A stretch of 64,000 nucleotides of DNA from Pseudomonadota bacterium (GTDB lineage Bacteria > Pseudomonadota > Gammaproteobacteria > Steroidobacterales > Steroidobacteraceae): positions 124,001 to 188,000 of the forward strand of contig JANXUT010000055.1 in the NCBI GenBank assembly GCA_025356075.1. The letters run 5' to 3'. This document shows, piece by piece, positions 16,651 through 25,476 of the stretch (positions within the stretch are counted from its first letter, which is position 1; each line of letters opens with the position of its first letter). Both the position numbers and the translations under genes were made by a program. The notes beneath the pieces are model-generated. The model was given only the letters and a program-made list of their open reading frames with translations. It was not told the origin of the DNA and searched no databases.

Positions 16651-18456
16651 TCAGTGACCCGGCGGCAGCGACGGGATCATTCCGGGGAACACGTACGCCT
16701 GCAGCAGCGCGATGAGTCCAATGACCGCGGCACCCGCGATCGAGTGCCAGAACACCGTCCGGAAGATCGGCCCGAGCGCGTGCGCCCGCTCTTTCGGATC
16801 CTCGTAGCAGGCGGCGCAGGCCACCATGATCGATTGCGCGTCAATCATTTTGCCCATGACGCCGCCGGTCGAATTGGTCGCGACGGTGAGGACGGGATTG
16901 AGGTGCAGCTGTTCGGCGGTGATCTTCTGAAGGCCGCCAAAGAGCGCGTTCGAGGCCGTGTCAGAACCGGTCAGGAACACGCCGAGCCAGCCGAGATACG
17001 CGGCGAAGAACGGATAGAGCCCGCCGGCGCTCGTGAAGGCGAGGCCGAGTACCGCGTCGGTTCCGGCATAGCGGGTCAGGTAGCCGAAACCGAGCACGAG
17101 CGAGATGACGATGGCGGGAATTCGCATTCGACTCAGCGTCTGCGCGACCGCCGCCCGCCACTGCGCGGCGCTGAGACCTAGCACCGCCCCGGAGACAATC
17201 GCCGCGACGAACACGCCCGTCCCTGCCGCCGACAGCCAGTTGATCGTGAAGCGGGCGGCTTCCGGCTTCGCGTTCGCCGCGACCACGGGCGGCATGCGCT
17301 GCACGAGGTTGTGGAGTGCCGGCATATCCCAGACCGGCAAGGCCAGAGTGCCCTTGAATGCCGAGCCCAGCAGCGTCGTCGAAAACGTCACGCTGGCAAA
17401 GAGTGAATTGAGCAGCTTCTTCGTGCCCGGCATCCCCCACGTGGCGCAGCAAACGATCACGATCAGCCACGGTAGCCACGCATGCAGGGTCTGGCCGAGC
17501 GAGTAGGGGTACTTCCAGCCGTCCCGCGCGGCTACTCCGGCGCCGGCCTCGCCCGTAACCGCCTCGCGCTCCGAGCGGAGCAGGAAGCGCGTCTTCGGGT
17601 GCCACACGAAGCGCAGGAAAACTGCCGTGCACAGCACCGAGGCGACGCCCGCGACGACGTCGGTGAGCAGGTGGAACTCGGCGGTGCCCGAGGCGAGGAA
17701 TTGCACGACCGCGAAGCTGAGCCCGGCGCACAGCGCCGCCGGCCAGACCTCGAAGACCTGCCGCCAGGTTCCGCCTTCCATCTTCACGAACGTCGCGACG
17801 AGCCAGAACGGAACGAACACGGAGACGAGCGGCAACTGCCGGCCAGCCATCGCCGAGAGAGTGACCTGGTCGAGCCCGCTGACCGAGGAGAGCGTGACGA
17901 TCGGCGTGCCGATCGCGCCCCACGCGACCGGCGCGGTGTTGGCGAGGAGGTTGAGCACGGCCGCCTGGAAGGGCTTGAAGCCGAGGCCAACCATGACGGC
18001 GCCCGCGATCGCGACCGGCGTGCCGAAGCCGGACGTGCCCTCGATGATCGCGCCGAAGGAAAATGCGATCAGTACGCACTGCAGGCGCCGGTCGAAGGAA
18101 ATGTGGACGATGGATTCCTTCACGATCTCGAACTTTCCGGTCAGCACCGTCATCGTGTAGAGGAGCATCGCCGCGACGACGATCCAGATGATGCCGAGGA
18201 GGCCGGAGAGCGTGCCGAGCGCGAAGGCGGAGACAGCGGAGGCGATCGGCATCCCAAATGCCACGCACGACACGAGGAAGGCCGCCGCTACCGCATAGAA
18301 CGCCGCGTACGGAGCCGGTATTCCCCGGCGCGAGAGGCCGGCCGAGTCGCGGTTTGGGTGCAGTGCAATGAAATAGAGGAGGACCGCGATCGGTATCGCC
18401 GCGACGGCGGTCGACAAGAGTGGGCTCCCGAGCGGGTCGTAGCTCTGCTGGTACAT
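16651..18456 (-). CDS. lldP: L-lactate permease (LctP/LldP family)
   Basis: A 601-residue polytopic permease. It has the LctP hallmarks SFGAIIEGTSGFGTPVAIAG, AVLNLLANTAPVAWGAIG (quoted in part), GYLTRYAGTD, FLTGSDTASNALFGGLQ and GGVMGKMIDAQSI near the C-terminus. It imports L-lactate, D-lactate or glycolate with protons. It is slightly longer than E. coli LldP (551). No lactate dehydrogenase lies beside it, but glycolate oxidase glcDEF is present about 40 kb to the right, and the LctP family includes glycolate carriers (GlcA). The substrate is therefore lactate and/or glycolate. Confidence 0.9.
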   Translation of the reverse strand: MYQQSYDPLGSPLLSTAVAAIPIAVLLYFIALHPNRDSAGLSRRGIPAPYAAFYAVAAAFLVSCVAFGMPIASAVSAFALGTLSGLLGIIWIVVAAMLLYTMTVLTGKFEIVKESIVHISFDRRLQCVLIAFSFGAIIEGTSGFGTPVAIAGAVMVGLGFKPFQAAVLNLLANTAPVAWGAIGTPIVTLSSVSGLDQVTLSAMAGRQLPLVSVFVPFWLVATFVKMEGGTWRQVFEVWPAALCAGLSFAVVQFLASGTAEFHLLTDVVAGVASVLCTAVFLRFVWHPKTRFLLRSEREAVTGEAGAGVAARDGWKYPYSLGQTLHAWLPWLIVIVCCATWGMPGTKKLLNSLFASVTFSTTLLGSAFKGTLALPVWDMPALHNLVQRMPPVVAANAKPEAARFTINWLSAAGTGVFVAAIVSGAVLGLSAAQWRAAVAQTLSRMRIPAIVISLVLGFGYLTRYAGTDAVLGLAFTSAGGLYPFFAAYLGWLGVFLTGSDTASNALFGGLQKITAEQLHLNPVLTVATNSTGGVMGKMIDAQSIMVACAACYEDPKERAHALGPIFRTVFWHSIAGAAVIGLIALLQAYVFPGMIPSLPPGH

Positions 18457-18534
18457 GCTTCACCCCCTGCCAAGCGCCGCAAACGCACTCGACGCCCGGT
18501 ATCCGGGTCGACCACCTGGCGCGCTATCACCGCG

Positions 18535-19068
18535 CTACGGAGTCGCCGGGAACGTGCAACCGACGGCCGAGCACGTGAGCGCGACGAAGACTTCGGCGCG
18601 GATCAGCCAGCGGCCATTGCGTTTGACCCACTGCGCAGAATAGCGCCCGCCAATGACTGCCGGAGCGCCGGCACTGCCCGGGTGGCCGGACCATTCACCC
18701 GTTTCGAAGGCGAGCGGCCACTGATCGCTGACCTCGACTGCCGTCGGCACTCGGACGTAGATGACGGCCGGATCGGAAACGAACAGCTGCCGATAGCCCT
18801 CGCGCCCAACGACGAGCGGGCCGAGCCCGCGGCGGATGACGACATCCTCCGTCCAGAATGCCGCCGTTCCGTCGGCATCACCGACGGCGATCGCCTCGTT
18901 CTGCGCATAGCGCGCGGCGCGAATGGCCTGCACGTCGGCGGCGTGCACCGACGGCGCCGGTGTAGTCATGACTGTGCTCGTGCAGCCGGCCACGGTGAAC
19001 GCAACCGCGCACGCGCCCGCCCGCAGCGAGCCTCGCAGGCCCCAAATGGTGAAGCGACGAATCGCCAA
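18535..19068 (-). CDS. SnoaL/NTF2-like lipoprotein of unknown function
   Basis: A 177-residue protein with a lipoprotein signal peptide ending in FTVAGC (lipobox Cys about residue 29). The DUF4440/SnoaL-type NTF2 fold follows (ADVQAIRAARYAQNEAIAVGDADGTAAFWTEDVVIR and a C-terminal GGRYSAQWVKRNGRWLIRAEVFVAL, quoted in parts). The only in-frame start is a TTG at 19068, because a TGA directly precedes it; GGGG lies about 8 bases upstream. Such proteins often carry ketosteroid-isomerase-like pockets but rarely have a proven reaction. It is divergent from the small gene at 19154. Confidence 0.75.
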   Translation of the reverse strand: MAIRRFTIWGLRGSLRAGACAVAFTVAGCTSTVMTTPAPSVHAADVQAIRAARYAQNEAIAVGDADGTAAFWTEDVVIRRGLGPLVVGREGYRQLFVSDPAVIYVRVPTAVEVSDQWPLAFETGEWSGHPGSAGAPAVIGGRYSAQWVKRNGRWLIRAEVFVALTCSAVGCTFPATP

Positions 19069-19153
19069 TCATCTACCCCGCAGTCGTGCACGAATCGCGC
19101 GAGGTCGAGCGTAGCATGGAGAATTCCGGCCGACCCATTCGAGCGAGGACACC

Positions 19154-19477
19154 GTGGCACCGAGCAAGGACCCAGCGGCGCCGAGCCGCGAACCGCTGCA
19201 CGCGCTGGTATTCAATGAGGGCTTTGGCGAGCACGGCACGAGCTACCTTCGCGCCGAGGTGGCGGCGAGCGGCGTGCTGGTGGTATCCGGTGAGGACTCG
19301 GCGCCCCTCTGCGAGGCAATGGGCGGGGAGTTGAACAGAGCCGTCTGGCTGTCGCTTGCGCCCCCCTGGAAGGACGAGCTCCTGCTGCGGCTCCTGGCCG
19401 AGCGCTTCCCGGGCTCGCGCGAGCTCCTCGACTACCTCGAGTCCCGCGGCATCGCGGCGACGGTGCGCCAAGCGTAG
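19154..19477 (+). CDS. Hypothetical protein, 107 residues
   Basis: A small acidic/neutral protein that I do not recognise. It starts at GTG after GAGGAC and reads LHALVFNEGFGEHGTSYL, then an alternating beta/alpha pattern (ASGVLVVSG; ELLLRLLAERFPGSRELLDYLESRGI). No signal peptide or membrane segment is visible and there are no cysteine motifs apart from one Cys. The pattern suggests a small alpha/beta domain. It stands between the divergent lipoprotein gene and the convergent beta-CASP gene, 14 bases from the stop of the latter. The coding call rests on the clean frame and ribosome site. Confidence 0.55.
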   Translation: MAPSKDPAAPSREPLHALVFNEGFGEHGTSYLRAEVAASGVLVVSGEDSAPLCEAMGGELNRAVWLSLAPPWKDELLLRLLAERFPGSRELLDYLESRGIAATVRQA

Positions 19478-19490
19478 CGCGCGCCCGGGC

Positions 19491-20843
19491 CTACAGGTCG
19501 AACGACTGGCCTGGCGCCGGCATGTCGATGGCGCCCGCCGGCAGCCTCGCCGCGAAAGCGCGCATCGTCGCGATCTCGCCGTGGACGAGAAAGGTCCGGC
19601 GAGGCGCGATCCTCGCCTGCCAGGCCAGCAGCTCGTCACGGTCGGCGTGCGCCGAGAAACCGCCTATCGTCGCGATGCGTGCGCGCACGTGGACGGGCTC
19701 ACCCAGCAGGTTGACGGTGTGCGCGCGATCGATGATCTGCCGCGCCGGCGTGCCGTTCGCCGCGTAGCCGACGAAGACTACCGCCGATTCCGGACGCGGC
19801 AGCTCGCGGCGCAGGTGATAGAGAACGCGCCCGCCCGTCGCCATTCCGGACCCCGCGAGGACGACGGCGCCGGTGCGCACGTCGTTGATCGTGCGCGAGG
19901 CAGCTCGATCGCGCGTGCACTCGAGGCCGGGCGGCGCAAGCGGATCCTTGCCGGAACTGAATTGCGCCGCCGCATCGGCGACGAGCGATTCGGGATGATT
20001 GCGGAAAAGCTCCGTCGCCGCGATCGCCTGGGGTGAATCGAGGAACACACGCATCGCCGCCGGCAGCTGGCGTCGATCGGCGGCGGCCTTGAGGAAGTAG
20101 AGGATCTCCTGCGCCCGTTCAAGCGCGAACGTCGGGATCACGACGTTGCCGCCGTGGGCGAGCGTCTCGCTGACCACCTGGATGAGTTCGCGCACCGACT
20201 CCTCGATCGGGCGGTGCAGGCGGTCGCCGTAGGTCGTTTCCATCACGACGATTTCGGAGTTGACGGGCGGCGACGGATCGCGCAGCAAGGGACGTCCCGC
20301 GTTGCCGAGATCGCCCGAAAACGCGATGGTCCGGGTTACGCCAGCGGCCGTCACCTCGAAGCGCGGGCTCGCGGAGCCAAGGATGTGCCCCGCGTCGAAC
20401 ATGGTGAGCTTCACGCTCTCGCTCAGGGACGTTGTGACGCCGTATTCGGCGGTGCGCCTGAAGCGTGCCAGCGTCGCCGTGACGTCGTCCGGCGTGTAGA
20501 GCGGATCGGTGTTGTTGCGCTGCGCCTCCTCGACCTGCAGGTGCGCCGAATCGAGCAGCACGAGTGCCGCGAGGTCGCGGCTCGCGGCGGTGGTGAGGAT
20601 TTCGCCGCGGTAGCCGCGCTTCAGCAGGAGCGGCAGCCGACCGCAGTGATCGAGGTGCGCGTGCGTGAGGACGACGAGGTCGACCGAGGCGGGGTCGAAG
20701 CCGAAGTCGGCGCTGTTCTCGGCGGCAAGCGTCCGGCTCCCCTGGAACAAACCGCAATCGATGAGGATCTTCATCCCGCCCGTGTCGAGCAGATGGCACG
20801 AGCCCGTGACGTCCTGGTCCGCGCCGTGGAATGACAGTTTCAT
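19491..20843 (-). CDS. Beta-CASP metallo-beta-lactamase RNase
   Basis: A 450-residue beta-CASP nuclease of the CPSF/YsH1-like bacterial group. Metallo-beta-lactamase motifs are THAHLDHCG (His61, His63, Asp65, His66), DAGHILGSASP and FSGDLGN. The beta-CASP insertion starts near VVMETTYGDRLH and contains VVIPTFALERAQEIL. The C-terminal motif is GFSAHADRDELLAW. These residues bind two zinc ions for RNA cleavage. The ATG overlaps the stop of the upstream LOG-family gene by four bases (ATGA), so the pair is translationally coupled. The cellular RNA target is unknown. Confidence 0.9.
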   Translation of the reverse strand: MKLSFHGADQDVTGSCHLLDTGGMKILIDCGLFQGSRTLAAENSADFGFDPASVDLVVLTHAHLDHCGRLPLLLKRGYRGEILTTAASRDLAALVLLDSAHLQVEEAQRNNTDPLYTPDDVTATLARFRRTAEYGVTTSLSESVKLTMFDAGHILGSASPRFEVTAAGVTRTIAFSGDLGNAGRPLLRDPSPPVNSEIVVMETTYGDRLHRPIEESVRELIQVVSETLAHGGNVVIPTFALERAQEILYFLKAAADRRQLPAAMRVFLDSPQAIAATELFRNHPESLVADAAAQFSSGKDPLAPPGLECTRDRAASRTINDVRTGAVVLAGSGMATGGRVLYHLRRELPRPESAVVFVGYAANGTPARQIIDRAHTVNLLGEPVHVRARIATIGGFSAHADRDELLAWQARIAPRRTFLVHGEIATMRAFAARLPAGAIDMPAPGQSFDL

Positions 20844-21823
20844 CGGGAGGCTCCTGCCTGGGAAAAGATGCTGGTACCGGCCGCCGCATGCCAGCGACAG
20901 ACGATGTCCCAGGCTTCGGCGCCGGTCTCGGCGTATCCGAAGAGTTCGCGGTCTTCGGGGTCGATCGTTCCCTCGGCGACGAGGAATTCGGCATCGAAGG
21001 CCCGTTGCCAGTATTCACGCCCGACGAGCACGACGGGGACCGCCGGCATCTTGCGCGTCTGGATCAGCGTCAGCGTCTCGAAGAGCTCATCGAGCGTACC
21101 GAATCCGCCCGGAAAGGCGATCAACGCACGGGCACGCTGGAGGAAATGCAGCTTGCGGATCGCGAAGTAGTGAAACGAGAAGCACAGCTCCGGCGTCACG
21201 TAGGGATTCGGGAACTGTTCGTGCGGCAGGGTGATGTTGAGGCCGACGGATTGCGAGGCGACATCGCTCGCACCCCGGTTGGCGGCCTCCATGATCCCGG
21301 GGCCACCGCCGGTCATGACAACCACGCGGCCGCCGGTCGCACGCGTCGAGGCCTCGCCGACCAGCCGTCCGACCGCCCGGGCCTCGTCGTAATAGCGACT
21401 GTTGACGAGGAGTCGCCGCGCCACCGCGACCTGGCGAGTGAGTTCCGCATCGCCCGGCGCCGCAGCCAGCTCAGTTTCGAGCGCGGCTAGCTGTGCTGTA
21501 GCGCTCGCGGGCTCCGTCAGGCGCGTGCTCCCGAATACGACGATGGTATGGGCAATCCGATGGCGCTCGAGGAAGAGCTCCGCTTTCTCGTAGTCGAGCT
21601 GCAGCCGCACCCCGCGCAACGCGTCGGAGGCGAGGAACGACAGGTCGTGGTCAGCCGGGGCGTAGCTCGGGCTCGCGAGGATCGCGGCAGTCCGATCGGG
21701 GGCTGCCGGGTCCTCGCGCTTGGGCTTCGGCGTGCAGCCGGGAAGCGACTGCGCCCGCGGCCGGGTCGATGCGAGTGACGGACGCGCGGGCGCGCTGTGC
21801 GCGGCGTCACGGGGGTCGGTCAT
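20840..21823 (-). CDS. LOG-family Rossmann protein (TIGR00730)
   Basis: A 327-residue protein of the lysine-decarboxylase-like/LOG family. It has VVFGSTRL, MTGGGPGIMEAANRGA and the diagnostic PGGFGTLDELFE motif. Bacterial members are nucleotide 5'-monophosphate nucleosidases related to plant LOG cytokinin-activating enzymes. The ORF reaches back to 21925, but I take MTDPRD at 21823. An about 90-residue N-terminal extension precedes the Rossmann core. It overlaps the beta-CASP gene start, and the gene pairing suggests a joint role in RNA or nucleotide turnover (inference). It is divergent from the HAD gene 55 bases away. Confidence 0.88.
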   Translation of the reverse strand: MTDPRDAAHSAPARPSLASTRPRAQSLPGCTPKPKREDPAAPDRTAAILASPSYAPADHDLSFLASDALRGVRLQLDYEKAELFLERHRIAHTIVVFGSTRLTEPASATAQLAALETELAAAPGDAELTRQVAVARRLLVNSRYYDEARAVGRLVGEASTRATGGRVVVMTGGGPGIMEAANRGASDVASQSVGLNITLPHEQFPNPYVTPELCFSFHYFAIRKLHFLQRARALIAFPGGFGTLDELFETLTLIQTRKMPAVPVVLVGREYWQRAFDAEFLVAEGTIDPEDRELFGYAETGAEAWDIVCRWHAAAGTSIFSQAGASR

Positions 21824-21878
21824 TGCACGGATCCTGCGAACGGACGGTTCTCGCCATTCTAGCGAGCTAAGATGCGGC

Positions 21879-22562
21879 ATGGTGATTCTGTTCGACGTCG
21901 ACAACACGCTGCTCGACAATGACACGGTGACGGCGGATCTCGGCGCCTACCTTACGAGTTCAGGTGGCGCCGCGGCGTCGCGCGAGTACTTCAGGATCCT
22001 CGAGGACCTGAGGACCGAGCTCGGCTACGCCGACTACCTCGGTGCCCTGCAGCGCTACCGTGCGGAGCACCCCCTCGATTTCCCGTTCTTTGGTGCCTCG
22101 CGCTTCCTGATCGAGTATCCGTTTGCCCGGCGCCTCTACCCGAAGGCGCTCGTGGCGCTCGCGCACGCGGCCGCCATTGGCACGGCGGCGATCCTCTCGG
22201 ACGGCGATGCGGTCTTCCAGCCGATCAAGATCGCCCGCGCCGGCCTCGAGGCCGCGGTTGACGGGAACGTACAGATCTATGTGCATAAGGAACAGGAGCT
22301 CGCCGCCGTCGCAGCTCACCTGCCGGACGAGCACTACGTGATGGTCGATGACAAGCGCCGGCTGCTCGAGGCGATCAAGGCCGAGTGGACGAACCGTGTC
22401 ACGACCGTCTGGGTACGGCAGGGCCACTACTCGACCGCGGCGGATGTCGAGCGCTACGCGAAGCCCGACCTTGCCCTCTCCTCGATTGGCGAATTCGCTG
22501 GCGTGTCCGCGGCGGCGCTTCTCGCCGCCGCCGGCGCACCGGCCCAGGGTATGCGCCCATGA
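21879..22562 (+). CDS. HAD-family hydrolase
   Basis: A 227-residue haloacid-dehalogenase-like hydrolase. Motif I is FDVDNTLLDND (nucleophile Asp6, acid/base Asp8), motif II is in AILSDGDAVF, and motif IV is MVDDKRRLLEAIK. A helical cap lies between (REYFRILEDLRTELGYADYL). It is probably a phosphatase with an unknown small substrate. The ATG at 21879 is preferred because motif I then lies at the very N-terminus. It overlaps the downstream thioesterase gene by four bases (ATGA). Confidence 0.87.
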   Translation: MVILFDVDNTLLDNDTVTADLGAYLTSSGGAAASREYFRILEDLRTELGYADYLGALQRYRAEHPLDFPFFGASRFLIEYPFARRLYPKALVALAHAAAIGTAAILSDGDAVFQPIKIARAGLEAAVDGNVQIYVHKEQELAAVAAHLPDEHYVMVDDKRRLLEAIKAEWTNRVTTVWVRQGHYSTAADVERYAKPDLALSSIGEFAGVSAAALLAAAGAPAQGMRP

Positions 22563-22999
22563 CGACCGGGGAACTGCAGGCCTACCTCTTCGCGCACATC
22601 CCGCTGACGCGGGCACTCGCGCTCGAGGTGCTCGAGGTGTGCGACTCGCACGTCTCCCTCGGCGCGCCGCTCGCGCCGAACCTGAACCACCGCCAGACCG
22701 CGTTCGGCGGCTCCGTCGCCTCGCTGGCGATACTCGCGGGCTGGAGCTGGCTGCACGCGCGCCTCGCCGAGATCGCGCCGAACAGTCGCCTCGTCATCCA
22801 ACGCCAGGAGATGGATTACGTGACGCCGATCGACGCCGCGTTGACGGCGACCTGCACGGCGCCCGCCTCGCTCGCGTGGAGCCGGTTCGCGCGGGCGCTC
22901 AAGTCGCGGGGGCGCGCGCGCATCGAGCTGCACGTCAAGGTGACCTGTCGCGACCGCCTCGCCGCCAGCTTCATCGGCAGCTACGTTGCACTGCGGTAA
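22559..22999 (+). CDS. YiiD-C-terminal-type thioesterase
   Basis: A 146-residue single-domain hot-dog protein. The sequence ELQAYLFAHIPLTRALALEV, LAPNLNHRQTAFGGSVASLAILAGW and LVIQRQEMDYVTPI matches the thioesterase-like domain found at the C-terminus of E. coli YiiD. The likely reaction is hydrolysis of acyl-CoA or acyl-ACP, but no substrate is assigned to the family. Its ATG overlaps the stop of the HAD gene, forming a two-gene unit. Confidence 0.84.
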   Translation: MTTGELQAYLFAHIPLTRALALEVLEVCDSHVSLGAPLAPNLNHRQTAFGGSVASLAILAGWSWLHARLAEIAPNSRLVIQRQEMDYVTPIDAALTATCTAPASLAWSRFARALKSRGRARIELHVKVTCRDRLAASFIGSYVALR

Positions 23000-23085
23000 G
23001 GTTCGCTGGCCGCGGATTGAATCGCGCTAGAATCGCGCGCCGTCCGCGACGGACGGCGTCCTTACTTCCACTCGGGGAAGCGCAC

Positions 23086-25119
23086 GTGACACCCACTATA
23101 TATATGGCAGCGAGGCTGTCCCTCAACGTGCTGGTTGCGTGCGCGGCACTCGGCATGTCGGCGACCTCGCAGGCATCCGCAGCCCGCACGCTTGACTACG
23201 TCGTGCTGAGCGCCGGCCACCGCTCGGGCTCGGAAGTCGACCGCTACTCCGCCAACGGCAACATCGACAGCGAATTCGAATTCAACGACCGCGGCCGCGG
23301 GCCCAAGACCGCGTCGCACTACGAGTTCGGCGCCGATGGACTACCCGTGCGGATCGATGTCACCGGCATCAACTACCTCAAGGCAAAGGTCGAGGAGCAC
23401 TTTCTCGCAGGCGCCGCCGGCTCCCGCTGGCACAGCAACCTGGAGCGCGGGGAGGGGTCCGAGACGGCGTTCTACGTGACATCCGACGGAACCAGTGCCG
23501 CGGAGCTCGCGGCGCTCGTGCGCGCGCTCGCCCATTCTGCCAGCGGCAAGTTGGCGCTATTGCCGGGCGGGGAGGCGCGCGTCGAGTTCGTGGCGGAAAC
23601 GACCCTCGAGAGTCACGGCCGGAAGCTGCACGTGCGGGAAGCGGCGGTCAGTGGTCTCGATCTTCAGCCCTCGCCCGTCTGGGTCGACGACGACGGCGAC
23701 TTGTTCGCGATTCCGGGCACGTGGTTCGCGATCCTGCGAGCGGGCTGGGAGGAGACGAACGAGGCGCTCTTCAAGTTGCAGTCCGACGCCGAGGACGCGC
23801 GCTTCCACCGCCTCGCCGCGTCGCTCTCGCGTCATCCGACGCATCCGATCGCTTTCGAGCACGTGCGACTGTTCGACTCCGAGGCGGCAAGCGTCCTTGA
23901 CGATCAGACCGTCATCGTCGATCACGACCGCATCGCGGCGGTCGGCCCGGCGGCCACCACATCAACGCCCGCGGACGCGGAGCGCATCGACGGGCGTGGC
24001 AAGACTCTGCTGCCGGGCCTCTTCGACATGCACGTGCACGTGCAGCCGGCCGACGGCCTTCTCAATATCGCAAGCGGCGTGACCTCGGCTCGCGACGTCG
24101 GCAATGACATCGGGTCGCTTGGCCGACTGCAGGCGCAATGGGACAGCGGCGCTGCAATCGGGCCGCGGCTCTGGAAAGCGGGTCTCATCGACGGCCCGGG
24201 ACCGTTCCAGGCGCCGACCGGGCAGTTTGTCGAGACCGTCGCCGCGGCGGAAGGTGCCGTCAACAAGTTCGCCGATCTCGGCTACGTGCAGATCAAGCTC
24301 TACAGCTCGTTGAAGCCGGAGCTCGTGCCCGCGATCGCGGCTGCCGCACACCGGCGCGGCCTGCGTTTAAGCGGGCACGTGCCTAACGGGATGGTCGCGG
24401 CCGAGTTCGTGCGCGAAGGCGCCGATGAGCTACAGCACATCAATTTCATCTTCCTCAATTTCCTCGCCGACAAGGTGAAGGACACGCGCACGCCCGAGCG
24501 CTTTACCGTGCCCGGTCAATACGCCGCGACCCTCGACCTCGACTCGCAGCCGGTGCGCGACTTCACCCAGCTCCTGCGCGATCACCACACCACCCTCGAT
24601 GTGACGCTTGCGACGTTCGAGGGCATGTTCACGGGCCGGCCGGGCGAGGTGAGCCCGGATTTCGCCCCGGTCATCGACCGGCTCCCCGCGCAGCTGAGGC
24701 GTCAGGCGCTGACCGGAGGATTACCCGTCACGGCGGACAACGACCAGCGCTACCGCGACTCGTACGCCGCGATGCTGCGCATGACCCGCCAGCTGTTCGA
24801 CGCAGGGGTCCCGATTCTGGTCGGGACCGACGCGATGGCGGGCGTCATGCTGCATCGCGAGCTGGAGCTTGAAGTGAAGGCCGGGATTCCGGCGGCGAAG
24901 GCGCTCCAGAATGCGACCTGGCTTGCCGCGACCGTGCTCAAGCAGCAAGCGTCGCTCGGCTCGATCCGCGTCGGCAAGCGCGCTGACCTCCTTCTCGTGG
25001 AGGGTGACCCGGTCTCGAATGTGAGCGACATCCGTCGAGGCCGGCTCGTGCTCAAGGATGGGGCGGTTTTCGACCCGGCGAAGGTGTACGGCGCCGTGGG
25101 CATACTGCCCTCGAAGTAG
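23086..25119 (+). CDS. Secreted metal-dependent amidohydrolase
   Basis: A 677-residue exported protein. A signal peptide (about residues 1-31, ending SQASA) is followed by an N-terminal beta-rich region of about 230 residues. Then comes an amidohydrolase TIM barrel with MHVHVQPADG (His316, His318), VQIKLYSS (a lysine that may be carbamylated), LSGHVPNG, ELQHINFIF and VGTDAMAGVML. I chose the GTG at 23086 because CGGGGAAG lies six bases upstream. An ATG 18 bases later lacks a site. Exported members include imidazolonepropionase-like peptidases or prolidases; the substrate is not evident. Confidence 0.85.
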   Translation: MTPTIYMAARLSLNVLVACAALGMSATSQASAARTLDYVVLSAGHRSGSEVDRYSANGNIDSEFEFNDRGRGPKTASHYEFGADGLPVRIDVTGINYLKAKVEEHFLAGAAGSRWHSNLERGEGSETAFYVTSDGTSAAELAALVRALAHSASGKLALLPGGEARVEFVAETTLESHGRKLHVREAAVSGLDLQPSPVWVDDDGDLFAIPGTWFAILRAGWEETNEALFKLQSDAEDARFHRLAASLSRHPTHPIAFEHVRLFDSEAASVLDDQTVIVDHDRIAAVGPAATTSTPADAERIDGRGKTLLPGLFDMHVHVQPADGLLNIASGVTSARDVGNDIGSLGRLQAQWDSGAAIGPRLWKAGLIDGPGPFQAPTGQFVETVAAAEGAVNKFADLGYVQIKLYSSLKPELVPAIAAAAHRRGLRLSGHVPNGMVAAEFVREGADELQHINFIFLNFLADKVKDTRTPERFTVPGQYAATLDLDSQPVRDFTQLLRDHHTTLDVTLATFEGMFTGRPGEVSPDFAPVIDRLPAQLRRQALTGGLPVTADNDQRYRDSYAAMLRMTRQLFDAGVPILVGTDAMAGVMLHRELELEVKAGIPAAKALQNATWLAATVLKQQASLGSIRVGKRADLLLVEGDPVSNVSDIRRGRLVLKDGAVFDPAKVYGAVGILPSK

Positions 25120-25476
25120 GCCTGCCGTGCGACCGACTCGACGGCCTCCCAAAACGGGTGTTCCGCTGAGCCGGCGCGGGCGTCCGAGGCGCTCTCGGAT
25201 CCCTATTCATCGCATCTTAATGCCGCCCTGCGGCACCCATCGGCCGGGGGGTCAACCGCCGCTGCTGCGCGGCGTTTGTTTACTTAAGGGCAGATGCCCC
25301 TACCGGAGCCCCGGTCCCCGGGGCCTCGGGCGGCGCCGAACGAGGGACAGCATCGACGGGCCGAAGCGCGATACCCTGAACGTGAGCGAGGTTGCAGTGT
25401 CCAATTCAACGAGGTCGCTACACTCCTACCGGCAGCGGTACCAGACCGTAGCCTCGGCGGCCTCGAAGGCGGTCTC
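25120..25476. other. Intergenic gap of about 360 bases
   Basis: No convincing coding sequence. It holds several G+C-rich hairpin-prone stretches, the clearest being GCCCCGG-TCC-CCGGGGC at 25308-25324. A short A/T-rich stretch at about 25275-25288 (GTTTGTTTACTTAAG) could be a promoter element for the downstream glycine-rich gene. I see no tRNA-like or riboswitch-like pattern. Confidence 0.5.
25308..25324. terminator. Perfect 7-bp hairpin, possible terminator
   Basis: GCCCCGG and CCGGGGC are separated by a 3-base loop, with a flanking GAG/CTC pairing after a one-base bulge. There is no T-run after it, so a factor-independent terminator is uncertain. It lies about 190 bases after the amidohydrolase stop and 150 bases before the next start. 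It may instead be a leader structure of the glycine-rich protein mRNA. Confidence 0.35.

Noticed and set aside
17482-19218. 578-residue plus-strand ORF
   Set aside because: Antisense to lldP and the lipoprotein gene; composition is extremely Arg-rich and no domain is visible.
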